NCBI RefSeq assembly: GCF_016862635.1
Contig: NZ_BONI01000011.1
Location: 62,001 to 126,000, forward strand
Direction: 5' to 3'
Source of the DNA: Catellatospora coxensis
GTDB lineage: Bacteria; Actinomycetota; Actinomycetes; Mycobacteriales; Micromonosporaceae
DNA length: 64,000 nt
Below, one piece after another: positions 1-8,881 of the stretch. Position 1 is the first letter of the stretch, and every line of letters starts with the position of its first letter. The notes below the pieces were generated by a model that saw nothing but the letters and a program-made list of their open reading frames with translations, did not search any database and was not told the DNA's origin. Made by a program: the position numbers and the translations under genes.

Positions 1-600
1 CGCGCAGGCGATCATGCCGATCCGGTGACGGCCGGTGGCGATCAGCCGCGAGGTGATCTCCCGCGCTGAGCCGACGTTGTCGATCCCGACGAACGGGATG
101 GCGTTGTCCAGGTCGGGCGGGTGGCCGATGAACACCGCGGGCATGGCGATCTGCGCGATGAGCCTGGTGATCGGGTCGTAGGCGCGGGCGGAGACGATGA
201 TCGCCCCGTCGACGAAGCCGCCGCTGAGGTAGCGGGCGACCCGTTCGGTGTCGCGGTCGGAGTCGATGACCAGGCTGACCATCTGGTAGCCGGCCAGCGA
301 CAGCACGGCGTTGGCACCGAGCATGATCGCGCCGATGTTGGGGTCTTCGAGCAGGACCGCGTGCGGTTCCAGGGCCAGGAACCCGACCGCTTCGGAGCGG
401 CGGCGTTTGAGGTTGCGGGCGGCGGTGTTGGGGACGTAGCCGACCTCGGCGATGGCCGCCTCGATCGCGGTCCGGGCCTCCGGGGAGACGTAACCGCCGT
501 TGAGCACCCGGTTCACGGTGCCGCGGGACACGCCCGCGGCTGCGGCGATGTCCTTCACGGTCGATCGCCGCGGCGCTCCGGAGGCTGTCACGACCGCCAC
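1..600 (-). CDS. LacI-family transcriptional repressor (partial, C-terminus off the left edge)
   Basis: This is a DNA-binding sugar-responsive repressor. Translating the complement from about 600 leftwards gives a LacI helix-turn-helix (VKDIAAAAGVSRGTVNRVLN, starting about 15 codons in). A hinge region and the start of a periplasmic-binding-protein-like sensor domain follow, with blocks GFLALEPHAVLLEDPNIG and VDGAIIVSARAYDPITRLI. The start is a GTG at 600 or at 591; no ATG is available, and the reading frame runs open through base 1. It diverges from the GH42/ABC importer operon, so it very probably represses that operon and perhaps itself through the two palindromes at 643-707. The effector sugar cannot be read from the sequence; a galactoside is the obvious guess from the neighbour. 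Confidence 0.9.
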   Translation of the reverse strand, partial: MAVVTASGAPRRSTVKDIAAAAGVSRGTVNRVLNGGYVSPEARTAIEAAIAEVGYVPNTAARNLKRRRSEAVGFLALEPHAVLLEDPNIGAIMLGANAVLSLAGYQMVSLVIDSDRDTERVARYLSGGFVDGAIIVSARAYDPITRLIAQIAMPAVFIGHPPDLDNAIPFVGIDNVGSAREITSRLIATGRHRIGMIACA

Positions 601-642
601 TGTAAACGACGCTATTGACGCCACCCAGCGCTATGGCTAGCG

Positions 643-660
643 TGTGTGCTCGTTCACACA
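643..660. promoter_or_regulatory. Candidate LacI-type operator 1
   Basis: TGTGTG(6 nt)CACACA is an inverted repeat centred on a CG step at 651-652. That symmetry is typical of LacI-family operators. It lies between the repressor start and the GH42 operon and shares both arms with a second copy 47 bp downstream. Repressor identity is inferred from position. Confidence 0.65.
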
Positions 661-689
661 TCAGCCATCCGGTGGTCATCTCGACGCGA

Positions 690-707
690 TGTGTGCACGA
701 GCACACA
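690..707. promoter_or_regulatory. Candidate LacI-type operator 2
   Basis: TGTGTG-CACGAG-CACACA is a better inverted repeat than operator 1 (7 of 8 bases per arm pair) and is centred on CG at 698-699. It ends about 40 bp before the GH42 start codon, so a bound repressor would sit at or just after the promoter. Confidence 0.7.
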
Positions 708-747
708 CGCATGAGCAGGGAAAACGCAACCAGGTAAAGGAAGGCAC

Positions 748-2769
748 ATGCCGCACCAGGCACGATCACACCCCGCACCGATGCCGTTCGCCGGCATCGG
801 CCTGGGCTGTGACTACAACTTCGAGCAGTGGCCCGAAGAGGTCTGGCACGACGACATGGCCCTCATGCGCGCCGCGGGCGTCGACCTGGTCGCCGTCAAC
901 ATCTTCGGCTGGTCGAACCTCGAACCGCAGCCCGGCCGGTACGACTTCAGCGCCCTCGACACGATCATGGAGCTGCTGCACGCCAACGGCATCGCGGTCA
1001 ACCTCGGCACCGGCACCGCCTCTCCCCCGCCCTGGCTGACCCACCGCCACCCCGAGGTGCTGCCCGTCACCGCCGACGGCACCACCCGGTTCCCCGGCGG
1101 CAGGCAGGCCTTCTGCCCCAGCTCGCCGGTCTTCCGCGACCACGCGCTCGCCCTGGTCGAGCAGGTGGCGCAGCGCTACGGCGACCACCCGGCCCTGGCC
1201 ATGTGGCACGTGTCCAACGAGCTCGGCTGCCACAACGCCCTGTGCTACGACGAGGCCAGCGCCGAAGCCTTCCGGCAGTGGCTCGCCCGCCGCTACGGCG
1301 ACCTCGACAGCCTCAACCGGGCCTGGGGCACCGCGTTCTGGAGCCAGCGCTACGGCGACTGGGCCGAGATCGCCCCGCCCCGGCTGACGCTGTCCACCCG
1401 CAACCCCGCCCAGCTCGTCGACTTCCACCGGTTCAGCTCGGACGCACTGCTGGAGTGCTACCTGGCCGAGGCCGACATCCTGCGCGGGCACTCCAGCGCG
1501 CCGGTCACCACGAACTTCATGGTCACCGCGCACATCCGCAACCTCGACTACTGGAAGTGGGCACCGGCGATGGACGTCATCGCCAACGACCACTACCTAG
1601 ACCACCGGCTGGCCGACCCCGCCGCCGAGCTGTCGTTCGCCGCCGACCTGACCCGCGGCCTGGCCGGCGGGCGGCCGTGGATGCTCATGGAGCAGTCCAC
1701 CGGCGCGGTCAACTGGCAGCCCCACAACCTGCCCAAGGCCCCCGGCCAGCTGCTGCGCAACTCGCTGACCCACGTCGCGCGGGGCGCCGACGCGCTGTGC
1801 TTCTTCCAGTGGCGCGCCTCGGCGCAGGGTGCCGAGAAGTTCCACTCCGCGATGGTGCCCCACGCGGGCACCGACACGGCGCTGTGGCGCGAGGTCCTCG
1901 ACCTGTCGGCGACCCTCGACCGGCTCGGCGAGCTCGCCGGCAGCACCGTCGCCGCCGACACCGCGCTGCTGTTCGACTGGGAGTCCTGGTGGGCGGCCGA
2001 CACCGAAGCCCGGCCGTCGCAGGCGATGCGCTACCTGGACCAGGTCCACGCCGCCCACCGGGCGCTGCGCGAGCTCGGCGTCACCACCGACGTCGTGGCT
2101 CCGGGCGCGGACCTGAGCCGCTACCGCGCGGTGGTGGTGCCCTGCCTGCACATGGTCTCCGACGCCGAATCGGCCGCGCTGACCGCGTTCGTGCAGGCCG
2201 GCGGGCACGCCGTGGTCACGTTCTACAGCGGGATCGTCGACCGGCACGACCGCGTCCGGCTCGGCGGCTACCCCGGGGCGTTTCGCGAGCTGCTCGGCGT
2301 GGTCGTCGAGGAGTTCGTGCCGCTGCTGCCCGGCGACGAGGTCGGCCTCGACAGCGGCGCCCGCGCCGCCGTCTGGACCGAGCTGCTGCGCACCACCACC
2401 GCCGACACCGTCGACCGGTACGCCGACGGGCCGCTGCCCGGGGTGCCGGCCGTGACCCGCAACCGCCACGGAGCAGGCCAGGCCTGGTATGTGGCGACCG
2501 CGCTGGAGGCGGCGGACCTGCGTGACGTGCTGCGCCGCGCCCTGCGCGAGGCGGCCGTCACCGCCGCCGGCCCGGAAAGCGACGGCACCGTCGAGGTCGT
2601 GCACCGCCACAACGACACCCACCGCTACACCTTCGTGATCAACCACGGCGCCAAGGACATCGAGCACCCCGCCACCGGCCGTGAGCTGGTCACCGGCGAG
2701 CAGGTCGGCGCGGTGCTGCGGGTCCCGGCCGGTACGGTGCGCGTGCTCAGACAGGAGATCACCCGATGA
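748..2769 (+). CDS. GH42 beta-galactosidase
   Basis: This retaining glycoside hydrolase removes terminal beta-galactosyl residues. At 673 residues it has the normal length for GH42. The TIM barrel occupies roughly residues 15-390. The catalytic acid/base is Glu158 in WHVSNELG and the nucleophile is Glu315 in MLMEQSTG; both motifs match the GH42 family. A class I glutamine amidotransferase-like trimerisation domain (about 400-610) and a small beta domain follow. There is no signal peptide, so it is cytoplasmic and would act on imported oligosaccharides. The ATG at 748 has AAAGGAAGG three bases upstream. Its stop overlaps the next start (ATGA), so it is translationally coupled to the sugar importer. 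Confidence 0.95.
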   Translation: MPHQARSHPAPMPFAGIGLGCDYNFEQWPEEVWHDDMALMRAAGVDLVAVNIFGWSNLEPQPGRYDFSALDTIMELLHANGIAVNLGTGTASPPPWLTHRHPEVLPVTADGTTRFPGGRQAFCPSSPVFRDHALALVEQVAQRYGDHPALAMWHVSNELGCHNALCYDEASAEAFRQWLARRYGDLDSLNRAWGTAFWSQRYGDWAEIAPPRLTLSTRNPAQLVDFHRFSSDALLECYLAEADILRGHSSAPVTTNFMVTAHIRNLDYWKWAPAMDVIANDHYLDHRLADPAAELSFAADLTRGLAGGRPWMLMEQSTGAVNWQPHNLPKAPGQLLRNSLTHVARGADALCFFQWRASAQGAEKFHSAMVPHAGTDTALWREVLDLSATLDRLGELAGSTVAADTALLFDWESWWAADTEARPSQAMRYLDQVHAAHRALRELGVTTDVVAPGADLSRYRAVVVPCLHMVSDAESAALTAFVQAGGHAVVTFYSGIVDRHDRVRLGGYPGAFRELLGVVVEEFVPLLPGDEVGLDSGARAAVWTELLRTTTADTVDRYADGPLPGVPAVTRNRHGAGQAWYVATALEAADLRDVLRRALREAAVTAAGPESDGTVEVVHRHNDTHRYTFVINHGAKDIEHPATGRELVTGEQVGAVLRVPAGTVRVLRQEITR

Positions 2770-3710
2770 CCCAGGTCGCCACCACCCAACCGCCGCAGGC
2801 CGAACCCGCGGTCCCGATCGAGCGCGCCGGTCCCGCCAGGCGCGGCAGGCACCGCTACGCCCGGGCCGTCACCGTGTTCGTGGCCCCGTTCGCGGTCCTG
2901 TTCCTGCTGTTCTACGTCGTCCCGATCGTCTACGCCGTCGTCCAGTCGCTGTACGTCGTGCAGCGCACCGGCACGTACGGTCCCGCCCAGGAGGTCTTCG
3001 GCGGCCTGGCGCAGTACCGGCTGGTGTTCAGCGACGGCCCGTTCTGGGCCTCCGTCGGGCGGATGCTGGCCTTCGGCGCGGTCCAGGTCCCGATCATGCT
3101 CGGCATCGCGCTGGCCCTGGCCCTGCTGCTCGATTCGGGGCTGGTCACCGGGCGGCGGTTCTTCCGGCTGGCGTTCTTCGTCCCGTACGCGGTGCCCGGC
3201 GTCGTCGCCGCGATCATGTGGGGGTTCCTGTACTCCCCGAACCTGTCGCCACTCAAACCGATCACCAGCACCGTCGACCTGCTGTCGGCCGACACCGTGC
3301 TGTGGTCCATCGCCAACGTCGTCACCTGGGTCTACGTCGGCTACAACATGCTGATCATCTACTCGGCGCTGATGGCGATCCCGACCGAGCTGCACGAGGC
3401 GGCCCGGATCGACGGCGCCGGCCGGCTGTGGATCGCCTGGTCGATCAAGATCCCGCTGGTCATGCCCGCGATCGTGCTGACCACCGTCTTCTCCATCATC
3501 GGCACGTTGCAGCTGCTGGCCGAACCGCAGGTGTTCCGCAGCTTCAGCTCCGCGGTGTCGAGCACGTACACCCCGAACCTGACCGTCTTCTCGCTGTCGG
3601 CGATCCCGAACTTCAACCTCGCCGCGGCGTTCTCGGTGGTGCTGGCGCTGACGACGTTCGTGCTCTCGTTCGCGTTCCTCAAGTCGACCCAGCGCAGGAG
3701 CAACCCGTGA
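2766..3710 (+). CDS. Carbohydrate ABC transporter permease (MalF/UgpA type)
   Basis: This is an inner-membrane permease of a CUT1-type sugar importer, 314 residues with about six hydrophobic segments. The cytoplasmic EAA loop that contacts the ATPase is visible as EAARIDGAGRLWIAWSIKIP. A short Ala/Pro/Arg-rich cytoplasmic N-terminus precedes the first membrane helix. The start overlaps the GH42 stop by four bases and the stop overlaps the next permease start (GTGA), so GH42, both permeases and the binding protein are one operon. No ATPase gene is nearby; such systems often share a general MsiK-like ATPase encoded elsewhere (family knowledge, not seen here). Confidence 0.93.
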   Translation: MTQVATTQPPQAEPAVPIERAGPARRGRHRYARAVTVFVAPFAVLFLLFYVVPIVYAVVQSLYVVQRTGTYGPAQEVFGGLAQYRLVFSDGPFWASVGRMLAFGAVQVPIMLGIALALALLLDSGLVTGRRFFRLAFFVPYAVPGVVAAIMWGFLYSPNLSPLKPITSTVDLLSADTVLWSIANVVTWVYVGYNMLIIYSALMAIPTELHEAARIDGAGRLWIAWSIKIPLVMPAIVLTTVFSIIGTLQLLAEPQVFRSFSSAVSSTYTPNLTVFSLSAIPNFNLAAAFSVVLALTTFVLSFAFLKSTQRRSNP

Positions 3711-4594
3711 CCGCCGCCCCCGCCACCATCACCCCCGCCGAACACCGGCCGCGCCGGCAGGACGGGCGCATCTCCCGCCTGACGGCGATGCTCGTCATGG
3801 GCGTCTGCACCGTCTACTTCCTCACCCCGCTGTGGTGGCTGTTCGTCGGCGCGACCAAGAGCCGCGACCAGTTCACCGACACCCACTCGCTGTGGTTCGC
3901 CGACTTCCACCTGCTGGACAACGTCGGCGAGCTGCTCGCCTACCGCGACGGGGTGTTCCTGCGCTGGACGCTCAACAGCGTCGCGTACACCGCCGGCGCG
4001 GCCCTGCTGGGCACGGTCCTGGCCGCGATGTGCGGGTACGCGCTGGCCAAGTACCGCTTCCCCGGTCGTGAGCTGATCTTCAACGTGGTGCTCAGCGGCG
4101 TGCTCGTCCCGGCGACCGCGCTGGCACTGCCGCTGTTCCTCATCTTCAGCAAGGTCGAGGCGACCAACACGTTCTGGGCGGTGTTCCTGCCGAGCCTCGT
4201 CAACCCGTTCGGGGTGTACCTGGCCCGCGTCTACGCCTCCGCCGGGGTGCCCGACGGGCTGCTGGAGGCCGCCCGCATCGACGGCTCCGGCGAGATCCGC
4301 ACGTTCCTCACCATCTCCGCCCGGCTCATGTCCCCGGCCCTGGTGACGATCTTCCTGTTCCACTTCGTGGCCGTCTGGAACAACTTCCTGCTGCCGCTGG
4401 TCATGCTCAGCGACGAGCGGCTGTTCCCGGTCACCCTCGGCCTCTACTCCTGGAACACCCAGATCGCCCAGGTGCCCGAGCTGCGAGGCATGGTCATCGT
4501 CGGATCGCTGATCTCCATCGCCCCCCTCGCCGTCGCTTTCCTGCTGCTCCAGCGGTTCTGGCGCACCGGAATCAGCACCGGCGCGGTCAAGTAA
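3707..4594 (+). CDS. Carbohydrate ABC transporter permease (MalG/UgpE type)
   Basis: This is the second permease of the CUT1 importer, 295 residues with about six membrane segments. The EAA loop is EAARIDGSGEIRTFLTISAR, and the N-proximal block LTPLWWLFVGATK is typical of the MalG side. The GTG at 3707 overlaps the preceding TGA, giving a four-base coupled junction; an in-frame extension further upstream exists but would run through the first permease gene. It partners with the MalF-type permease and the lipoprotein at 4637. Confidence 0.93.
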   Translation: MTAAPATITPAEHRPRRQDGRISRLTAMLVMGVCTVYFLTPLWWLFVGATKSRDQFTDTHSLWFADFHLLDNVGELLAYRDGVFLRWTLNSVAYTAGAALLGTVLAAMCGYALAKYRFPGRELIFNVVLSGVLVPATALALPLFLIFSKVEATNTFWAVFLPSLVNPFGVYLARVYASAGVPDGLLEAARIDGSGEIRTFLTISARLMSPALVTIFLFHFVAVWNNFLLPLVMLSDERLFPVTLGLYSWNTQIAQVPELRGMVIVGSLISIAPLAVAFLLLQRFWRTGISTGAVK

Positions 4595-4636
4595 CACCCC
4601 TCTCCCCCGCAATATCCTCACCGAAAGGTCGCCCTG

Positions 4637-5962
4637 ATGAGCGCGTTGCTGCGCACCATTGGCGTGCTGCTGACCTCAGCAGTCGCCGTCACCGCCTGCT
4701 CCAGCCCCGACGCCGCCCCCGGCGGCACCACGGCGTCGGCGTGCGCCCCGGCCGGCGACGGTCCGGTCACGCTGACGTTCACCTCCTGGATCCCCGGTAT
4801 CGAGCAGGTCGTGCAGGCCTGGAACGCCAAGAACCCCGACATCCAGGTCAAGGTGCAGACCGGGCCGAACGGCAACGGCGGCACGTACCAGAACTTCTTC
4901 AACCAGCTCAAGGCCGGCAACGCCCCGGACCTCGGCCAGATCGAGTACGACGCCCTGCCCGGCTTCCGGGTCCAGGACGGCCTGTTCGATCTCGCCGCCT
5001 GCGACATCGTCGCCCAGGCCAAGGACCAGTTCGTGCCGTGGACGTGGGACCAGGTCAGCCTCGGCGACCCCAAGGCGGCGTACGGGGTGCCGCAGGACAC
5101 CGGGCCGATGGCGCTGTTCTACCGCGCCGACCTGTTCGAGAAGAACGGCATCGCCGTCCCGGCGACCTGGCAGGAGTATGCCGCGGCAGCCGAGAAGGTC
5201 AAAGCCGCCGGCGGCTACATCACCAACTTCTCGCAGAGCGACGTCAACCAGTTCGCCGGGCTGGCGTGGCAGGCCGGGGGCCGCTGGTTCGGCAACGACG
5301 GCCAGAAGTGGACGGTCAGCCTGACCGACGACAAGACCACGAAGGTCGCGCAGTACTGGCAGGACCTGATCGACCGCAAGCTCGTGTCGTCGGTGCCGCC
5401 GTGGACGGCCGAGTGGGACAACGCCTACAACACCGACCAGGCCTGGACGTGGGTGTCGGCCGTGTGGGGCGCCAACTCGATCGCGAGCGGCGCGCCCAAG
5501 ACCGCCGGCAAGTGGCGGGTCGCGCCGATGCCGCAGTGGGCCGCCGGTGAAACGGCCGCGGGCAACTGGGGCGGGTCGTCCACGGCCGTGTTCAAGGGGT
5601 CCAAGCACCCGTACGAGGCCGCGAAGTTCGCGCTGTGGCTCAACACCAGCGAAGAGGCGCTGACCCTGCTCAACCAGAAGGCCAACCTGTACCCGGCCAC
5701 CAAGGCCGGCGCGAACCTGCCCGCCCTGGCCGACGGTGTCGCCTTCTACGGCGACCAGAAGATCTACGAGATCTTCGCGAAGGCGTCCACGCAGGTCCCG
5801 GCCGGGTTCACGTGGGGCCCGGCGATGACGGCGACCTATGCCAACGCCTCCGACGGGTTCAAGGCCGCCGTGTCCGGCAAGGGCACCCTCGTCGACGCCC
5901 TGACCGGCGCGCAGACGTTCACCGTCCAGACCCTCAAGAACCAGGCGATCCCCGTCGCCTGA
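4637..5962 (+). CDS. Extracellular sugar-binding lipoprotein (ABC transporter)
   Basis: This is the substrate-binding component of the importer, 441 residues. A short signal peptide ends in the lipobox VTAC, with the lipidated Cys at about residue 21. The mature part has the family 1 solute-binding fold, with blocks LTFTSWIPGIEQVVQAWN, QFAGLAWQAGG and an EAAKFALWLN region near the C-terminus. It follows the second permease by 42 bp and is followed by a strong hairpin terminator, which closes the operon. The bound sugar is probably a galactoside or galactose-containing oligosaccharide, inferred from the GH42 partner. Confidence 0.93.
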   Translation: MSALLRTIGVLLTSAVAVTACSSPDAAPGGTTASACAPAGDGPVTLTFTSWIPGIEQVVQAWNAKNPDIQVKVQTGPNGNGGTYQNFFNQLKAGNAPDLGQIEYDALPGFRVQDGLFDLAACDIVAQAKDQFVPWTWDQVSLGDPKAAYGVPQDTGPMALFYRADLFEKNGIAVPATWQEYAAAAEKVKAAGGYITNFSQSDVNQFAGLAWQAGGRWFGNDGQKWTVSLTDDKTTKVAQYWQDLIDRKLVSSVPPWTAEWDNAYNTDQAWTWVSAVWGANSIASGAPKTAGKWRVAPMPQWAAGETAAGNWGGSSTAVFKGSKHPYEAAKFALWLNTSEEALTLLNQKANLYPATKAGANLPALADGVAFYGDQKIYEIFAKASTQVPAGFTWGPAMTATYANASDGFKAAVSGKGTLVDALTGAQTFTVQTLKNQAIPVA

Positions 5963-5978
5963 TTCCGCCTCCCCGCGC

Positions 5979-6010
5979 GGCGGGCCGGCCACGCCAGTGA
6001 CCGGCCCGCC
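5979..6010 (+). terminator. Rho-independent-type terminator of the GH42/ABC operon
   Basis: A perfect 10-bp GC stem (GGCGGGCCGG / CCGGCCCGCC) has a 12-nt loop and is followed by TGTTT. It begins 17 bp after the binding-protein stop. It could also serve the convergent lipoprotein gene at 6068. Confidence 0.8.
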
Positions 6011-6067
6011 TGTTTCGCACTGGCCACATTCCGTGGTCAAGCGCGGATGACGGTCACCTGTCCCAGG

Positions 6068-6586
6068 TCAGGCCGAGCACAGGGCGCTGACGGCGCTGGT
6101 GTCCGAGAACGCCGACCAGCCATCGCTGATCAAGGTGTAGACCTTGCCCTTGTAGTCGGTGCCCGGCGAGGCGAGCTTCTTGGTCCACGCGTCCAGCCGG
6201 GCCACGTCGGCCGCGAGCGCCTCGGCGAGCCTCGCATCCGTGGTGCCCTTGAGGGTCGTCACCAGGTATGTCCGGTAGCCGGCGACCGCCGTCCTCAGCT
6301 CACCGAGCACCTCCTTCATCGCCGGGGCACCGCCCTGGTAGTTGCCGTTGCGGTAGCCCGCGTACAGCGCCACCGACGTGAAGACCTCCATCAGCGGCTG
6401 CTTGCGTCCCTCACAGAACGCCGCGTAGTCCGCGCCGGCCGGCGACGGGCTCGGCGACGGCGCGGCCGAGGTCACCGCGGGGCTGGGCGACGGGGCCGGA
6501 GCGGCGCTGTCGGCCGCGGACCCCGCGCAGGCGGCCGTGCCCGCCAGGACGGCGGTGAGCAGCAGAGGCAGAACGATACGGCGCAT
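6068..6586 (-). CDS. Predicted lipoprotein of unknown function
   Basis: I do not recognise the family. The 172-residue product begins with a signal peptide (MRRIVLPLLLTAVLAG) and a lipobox TAAC (Cys20). A Pro/Ser/Ala-rich linker (about 25-50) and a mostly helical domain follow. That domain contains two cysteines, one early (AFCEGRKQ) and one near the end (ALCSA), which could form a disulfide outside the cell. It converges on the ABC operon and stands alone. No operon partner suggests a role. Confidence 0.75.
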   Translation of the reverse strand: MRRIVLPLLLTAVLAGTAACAGSAADSAAPAPSPSPAVTSAAPSPSPSPAGADYAAFCEGRKQPLMEVFTSVALYAGYRNGNYQGGAPAMKEVLGELRTAVAGYRTYLVTTLKGTTDARLAEALAADVARLDAWTKKLASPGTDYKGKVYTLISDGWSAFSDTSAVSALCSA

Positions 6587-6758
6587 GGTGTGGCGTACTC
6601 CAAATCATGATCGGGTCGAACGCCTCAGCTTCGCTCACCTCGCCCGGCCGGCGCAGAGCCGTTGCGCCACGTTTCGATCACGAACGGGCTCCCGCTCGCC
6701 CTCGTGGAGCCAGTCCTCCACCCGGGGCACAGGAAGTACGCGTGGGCGGCTTCCACGG

Positions 6759-7301
6759 TCACCAGTGCGGGGACCGTTCCAGGATCGCGCCTGCCGTCTC
6801 GGCGAGCGCGGTTCGTGCGCCGAACGCACGGCGGACCTGGTCGGATGCGTCGCCGGGAGCATCGGCCAGGAGCGGGAGCAGCAGCAGGAAGCGGTCGACC
6901 GGCTCGGTCACTCCTGCCCCGCGACGGGGATTCGTCGCGATCTGCAGCAGCTCGTCCCAGTCGAATACCCGGGCGGGCCAATCTCCCTCGATCGCGGCAA
7001 GGTTCGTGATCGCGCCATCGGCCTGGTGGCGCTCGAAGTCGATGCCGGAATCGTCTGCGAAGTTACGGTAGATGATCACCAGTTCGCCGCCGTCGGCGGT
7101 CGGCAACCTGAAGAACGGCCACCGTTCCGGGTCGATCAGCTGGTCGGCGAGAACGTCCATGTCGCCGCCGTCGACGTCGAGCCGCGACATGAGGTCATGG
7201 ATGTCATGTGCCCAATGCAGGTGCAGCGGCCAGAACGCCGGATTCTGCAGCAACCCCTCGGCATCGACCAGGGGATAGTCTGCGCGGCTGGGAAACTCCA
7301 T
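6759..7301 (-). CDS. Conserved hypothetical protein, cytoplasmic
   Basis: The family is not recognised. The product has 180 residues, is acidic and soluble, and has no signal or membrane segment. The stretch from RADYPLVDAEGLLQNPAFWPL to DWDELLQIATNPRRG reads as a compact domain of the kind found in immunity/SMI1-like or unknown actinobacterial proteins; that comparison is weak. The start ATG at 7301 has no clear ribosome binding site. The last few codons (ERSPHW) end abruptly, while another frame downstream stays open with protein-like text, so a C-terminal frameshift is possible. Confidence 0.65.
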   Translation of the reverse strand: MEFPSRADYPLVDAEGLLQNPAFWPLHLHWAHDIHDLMSRLDVDGGDMDVLADQLIDPERWPFFRLPTADGGELVIIYRNFADDSGIDFERHQADGAITNLAAIEGDWPARVFDWDELLQIATNPRRGAGVTEPVDRFLLLLPLLADAPGDASDQVRRAFGARTALAETAGAILERSPHW

Positions 7302-7437
7302 ACCTGGAGGCTGTCATCTGGGAAGCGTTCTGCACAGCTGCTCATCTTCAATACCGGCGTCGGGAGGCGAAAAGCGCTGCCTCAAGCGGACGTTCGGGAT
7401 GTTGTCGCGCCGTGCGTCCGTGCTAGCCTCCGGCCTC

Positions 7438-8052
7438 ATGCCGGTGAGCACCGTAGTCTTCGACCTCGGCGGTGTGGTGTGCCGTCACCAGCCGGAACTG
7501 CGGCTCCGAGAACTCGCCCGGAGGTACGGCCGGACGGTGGAGGACGTCCACCGGATCCTCTATGCGACCGGCTTCATCGGCGAGACCGAGCTGGGGCACT
7601 GGAACGCCGAGGAGATCGTCTCCGAGATCGGAGCCAGGTTGGGCCGTCCGGTGGACAGAGCCGAACTGGAACCCGCCTGGCTGGCCTCGTTCCCGGTGGA
7701 CGAGCAGGTCCTCGAACTGGTCGGCCGCATCGCGGTGCGGCATCGCACCGCGATCCTCACCAACAACGACCTGCTTCTGCGTGAGGCGCTGCTCGGCGCC
7801 CGTCCGGACTTCGCCGGCCGCTTCGGCGACATCGTGTTCTCAGCCGCGATCCACGCCGTCAAGCCCGCAGCGGAGGCGTTCCGCAGGACTTTGTCGATCG
7901 TGAACGCCGAGCCTTCCGAAACACTCTTCATCGACGACTCGGACTCCCACGTCGCCGGCGCGCTCCAGGCAGGTATCTGCGCGGTGCGTTTCCAGAGCGC
8001 ACGACAGCTCGCCGCCGAGCTGGAAAGACACGGGCTGCTCGACGGCTCGTGA
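7438..8052 (+). CDS. HAD-superfamily hydrolase
   Basis: This is a small phosphatase-type enzyme of the HAD-IA group, 204 residues. Motif I is VFDLGGVV near the N-terminus (nucleophile Asp), motif II is the Thr of ILTNND, motif III is the Lys in HAVKPAAEAF and motif IV is FIDDSDSH. A helical cap lies between motifs I and II. The physiological substrate is unknown. The ATG at 7438 was chosen over an upstream start at 7399 because motif I normally sits about ten residues from the N-terminus. No Shine-Dalgarno is present; a TAGCCT box eight bases upstream suggests a leaderless transcript. Confidence 0.88.
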   Translation: MPVSTVVFDLGGVVCRHQPELRLRELARRYGRTVEDVHRILYATGFIGETELGHWNAEEIVSEIGARLGRPVDRAELEPAWLASFPVDEQVLELVGRIAVRHRTAILTNNDLLLREALLGARPDFAGRFGDIVFSAAIHAVKPAAEAFRRTLSIVNAEPSETLFIDDSDSHVAGALQAGICAVRFQSARQLAAELERHGLLDGS

Positions 8053-8056
8053 AGTG

Positions 8057-8094
8057 GTCGGCCCGCCTCGCCGGTGGGATCCCGCCGGGCCGAC
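8057..8094 (+). terminator. Hairpin terminator after the HAD gene
   Basis: GTCGGCCCG (8057-8065) pairs perfectly with CGGGCCGAC (8086-8094) across a 20-nt loop, starting four bases after the HAD stop codon. Confidence 0.6.
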
Positions 8095-8139
8095 GCGCCT
8101 TCGGCCCCACGGTTGTCCATCGGCACGAGCAACGCACGA

Positions 8140-8164
8140 TGTCCCAGCTCATCGAGCTGGGACA
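8140..8164 (+). terminator. Second hairpin upstream of the next gene
   Basis: TGTCCCAGCTC and GAGCTGGGACA form a perfect 11-bp stem with a 3-nt loop (ATC), 41 bp before the start at 8206. It may be a back-up terminator of the HAD gene or a 5' leader structure; the sequence does not decide between them. Confidence 0.55.
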
Positions 8165-8205
8165 GGCGGCGCACGCGGAAGCCGGTGCTCTGGCACACTG
8201 CAGCG

Positions 8206-8868
8206 ATGCCTACGTTTGATCGACTCTTTGCCGAGCATGTCGCCACCGGATTGGCCCGCCAGCTGGCGCTGGGCGACCTGATCGGCGAGCGCGGCTGGCA
8301 ACTGGACCTGACCAGCGGCACCGTGGTGTTCGGCGACGATCTGCGGTATCGCGTCCAGTTGCTCGGTACGGAGAATCACGACGACGGCAGTTGGCTGTGG
8401 GCGTGGGCGAACGAGGCGAGCAATCTTCGGCCTGAGCTGCTGCACCTGTGCGGCTGGCTGCGCGAGTACGGTCGCCATCAGGGAGTCGCCGAGTTCACCG
8501 AGCCCATGTTCGCGCTCGGGCGCGCCGACGGTCATCGCCTGGCGCTGCTGGCCTCGGGCCTGACCGGCCGGTGTTACTACCGCGGCCCGTACGCCGGCGG
8601 AGCGGTCTTCTTCCACCTGGAAGACGCCCCGCCGCAGATCACCGCACCGGTCCGGCCGGAGCGCGCATTGACCGTGTTGGGGCAGGTCATCCAGAGCTTC
8701 CCGGTCGATCACCGGATCGCCGTGGAGTCGTTCCTGCACCAGCAGTCGTGGCGCCTGGACTCAGCACCCACGTCGGTGACGGCGCAGCACGCCGACGGCT
8801 CCACCCTGCGCGTCGACTTCGACACGCTGGGCCGCATCAGCAACATGTCCGGCACCCTGAGCTCGTAG
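8206..8868 (+). CDS. Hypothetical protein resembling the DUF6882 family
   Basis: This 220-residue soluble protein has no signal peptide. The central block GSWLWAWANEASNL followed by EYGRHQGVAEF resembles DUF6882 proteins, which have no known biochemical role; the match is from memory of the family pattern. Upstream in-frame codons exist back to 8074, but the ATG at 8206 follows the hairpins and gives the expected N-terminus (MPTFDRLFAEHVATGLA). It lies between the HAD gene and two small hypothetical genes on the other strand. Confidence 0.7.
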   Translation: MPTFDRLFAEHVATGLARQLALGDLIGERGWQLDLTSGTVVFGDDLRYRVQLLGTENHDDGSWLWAWANEASNLRPELLHLCGWLREYGRHQGVAEFTEPMFALGRADGHRLALLASGLTGRCYYRGPYAGGAVFFHLEDAPPQITAPVRPERALTVLGQVIQSFPVDHRIAVESFLHQQSWRLDSAPTSVTAQHADGSTLRVDFDTLGRISNMSGTLSS

Positions 8869-8881
8869 CCCGGCGCCATCG

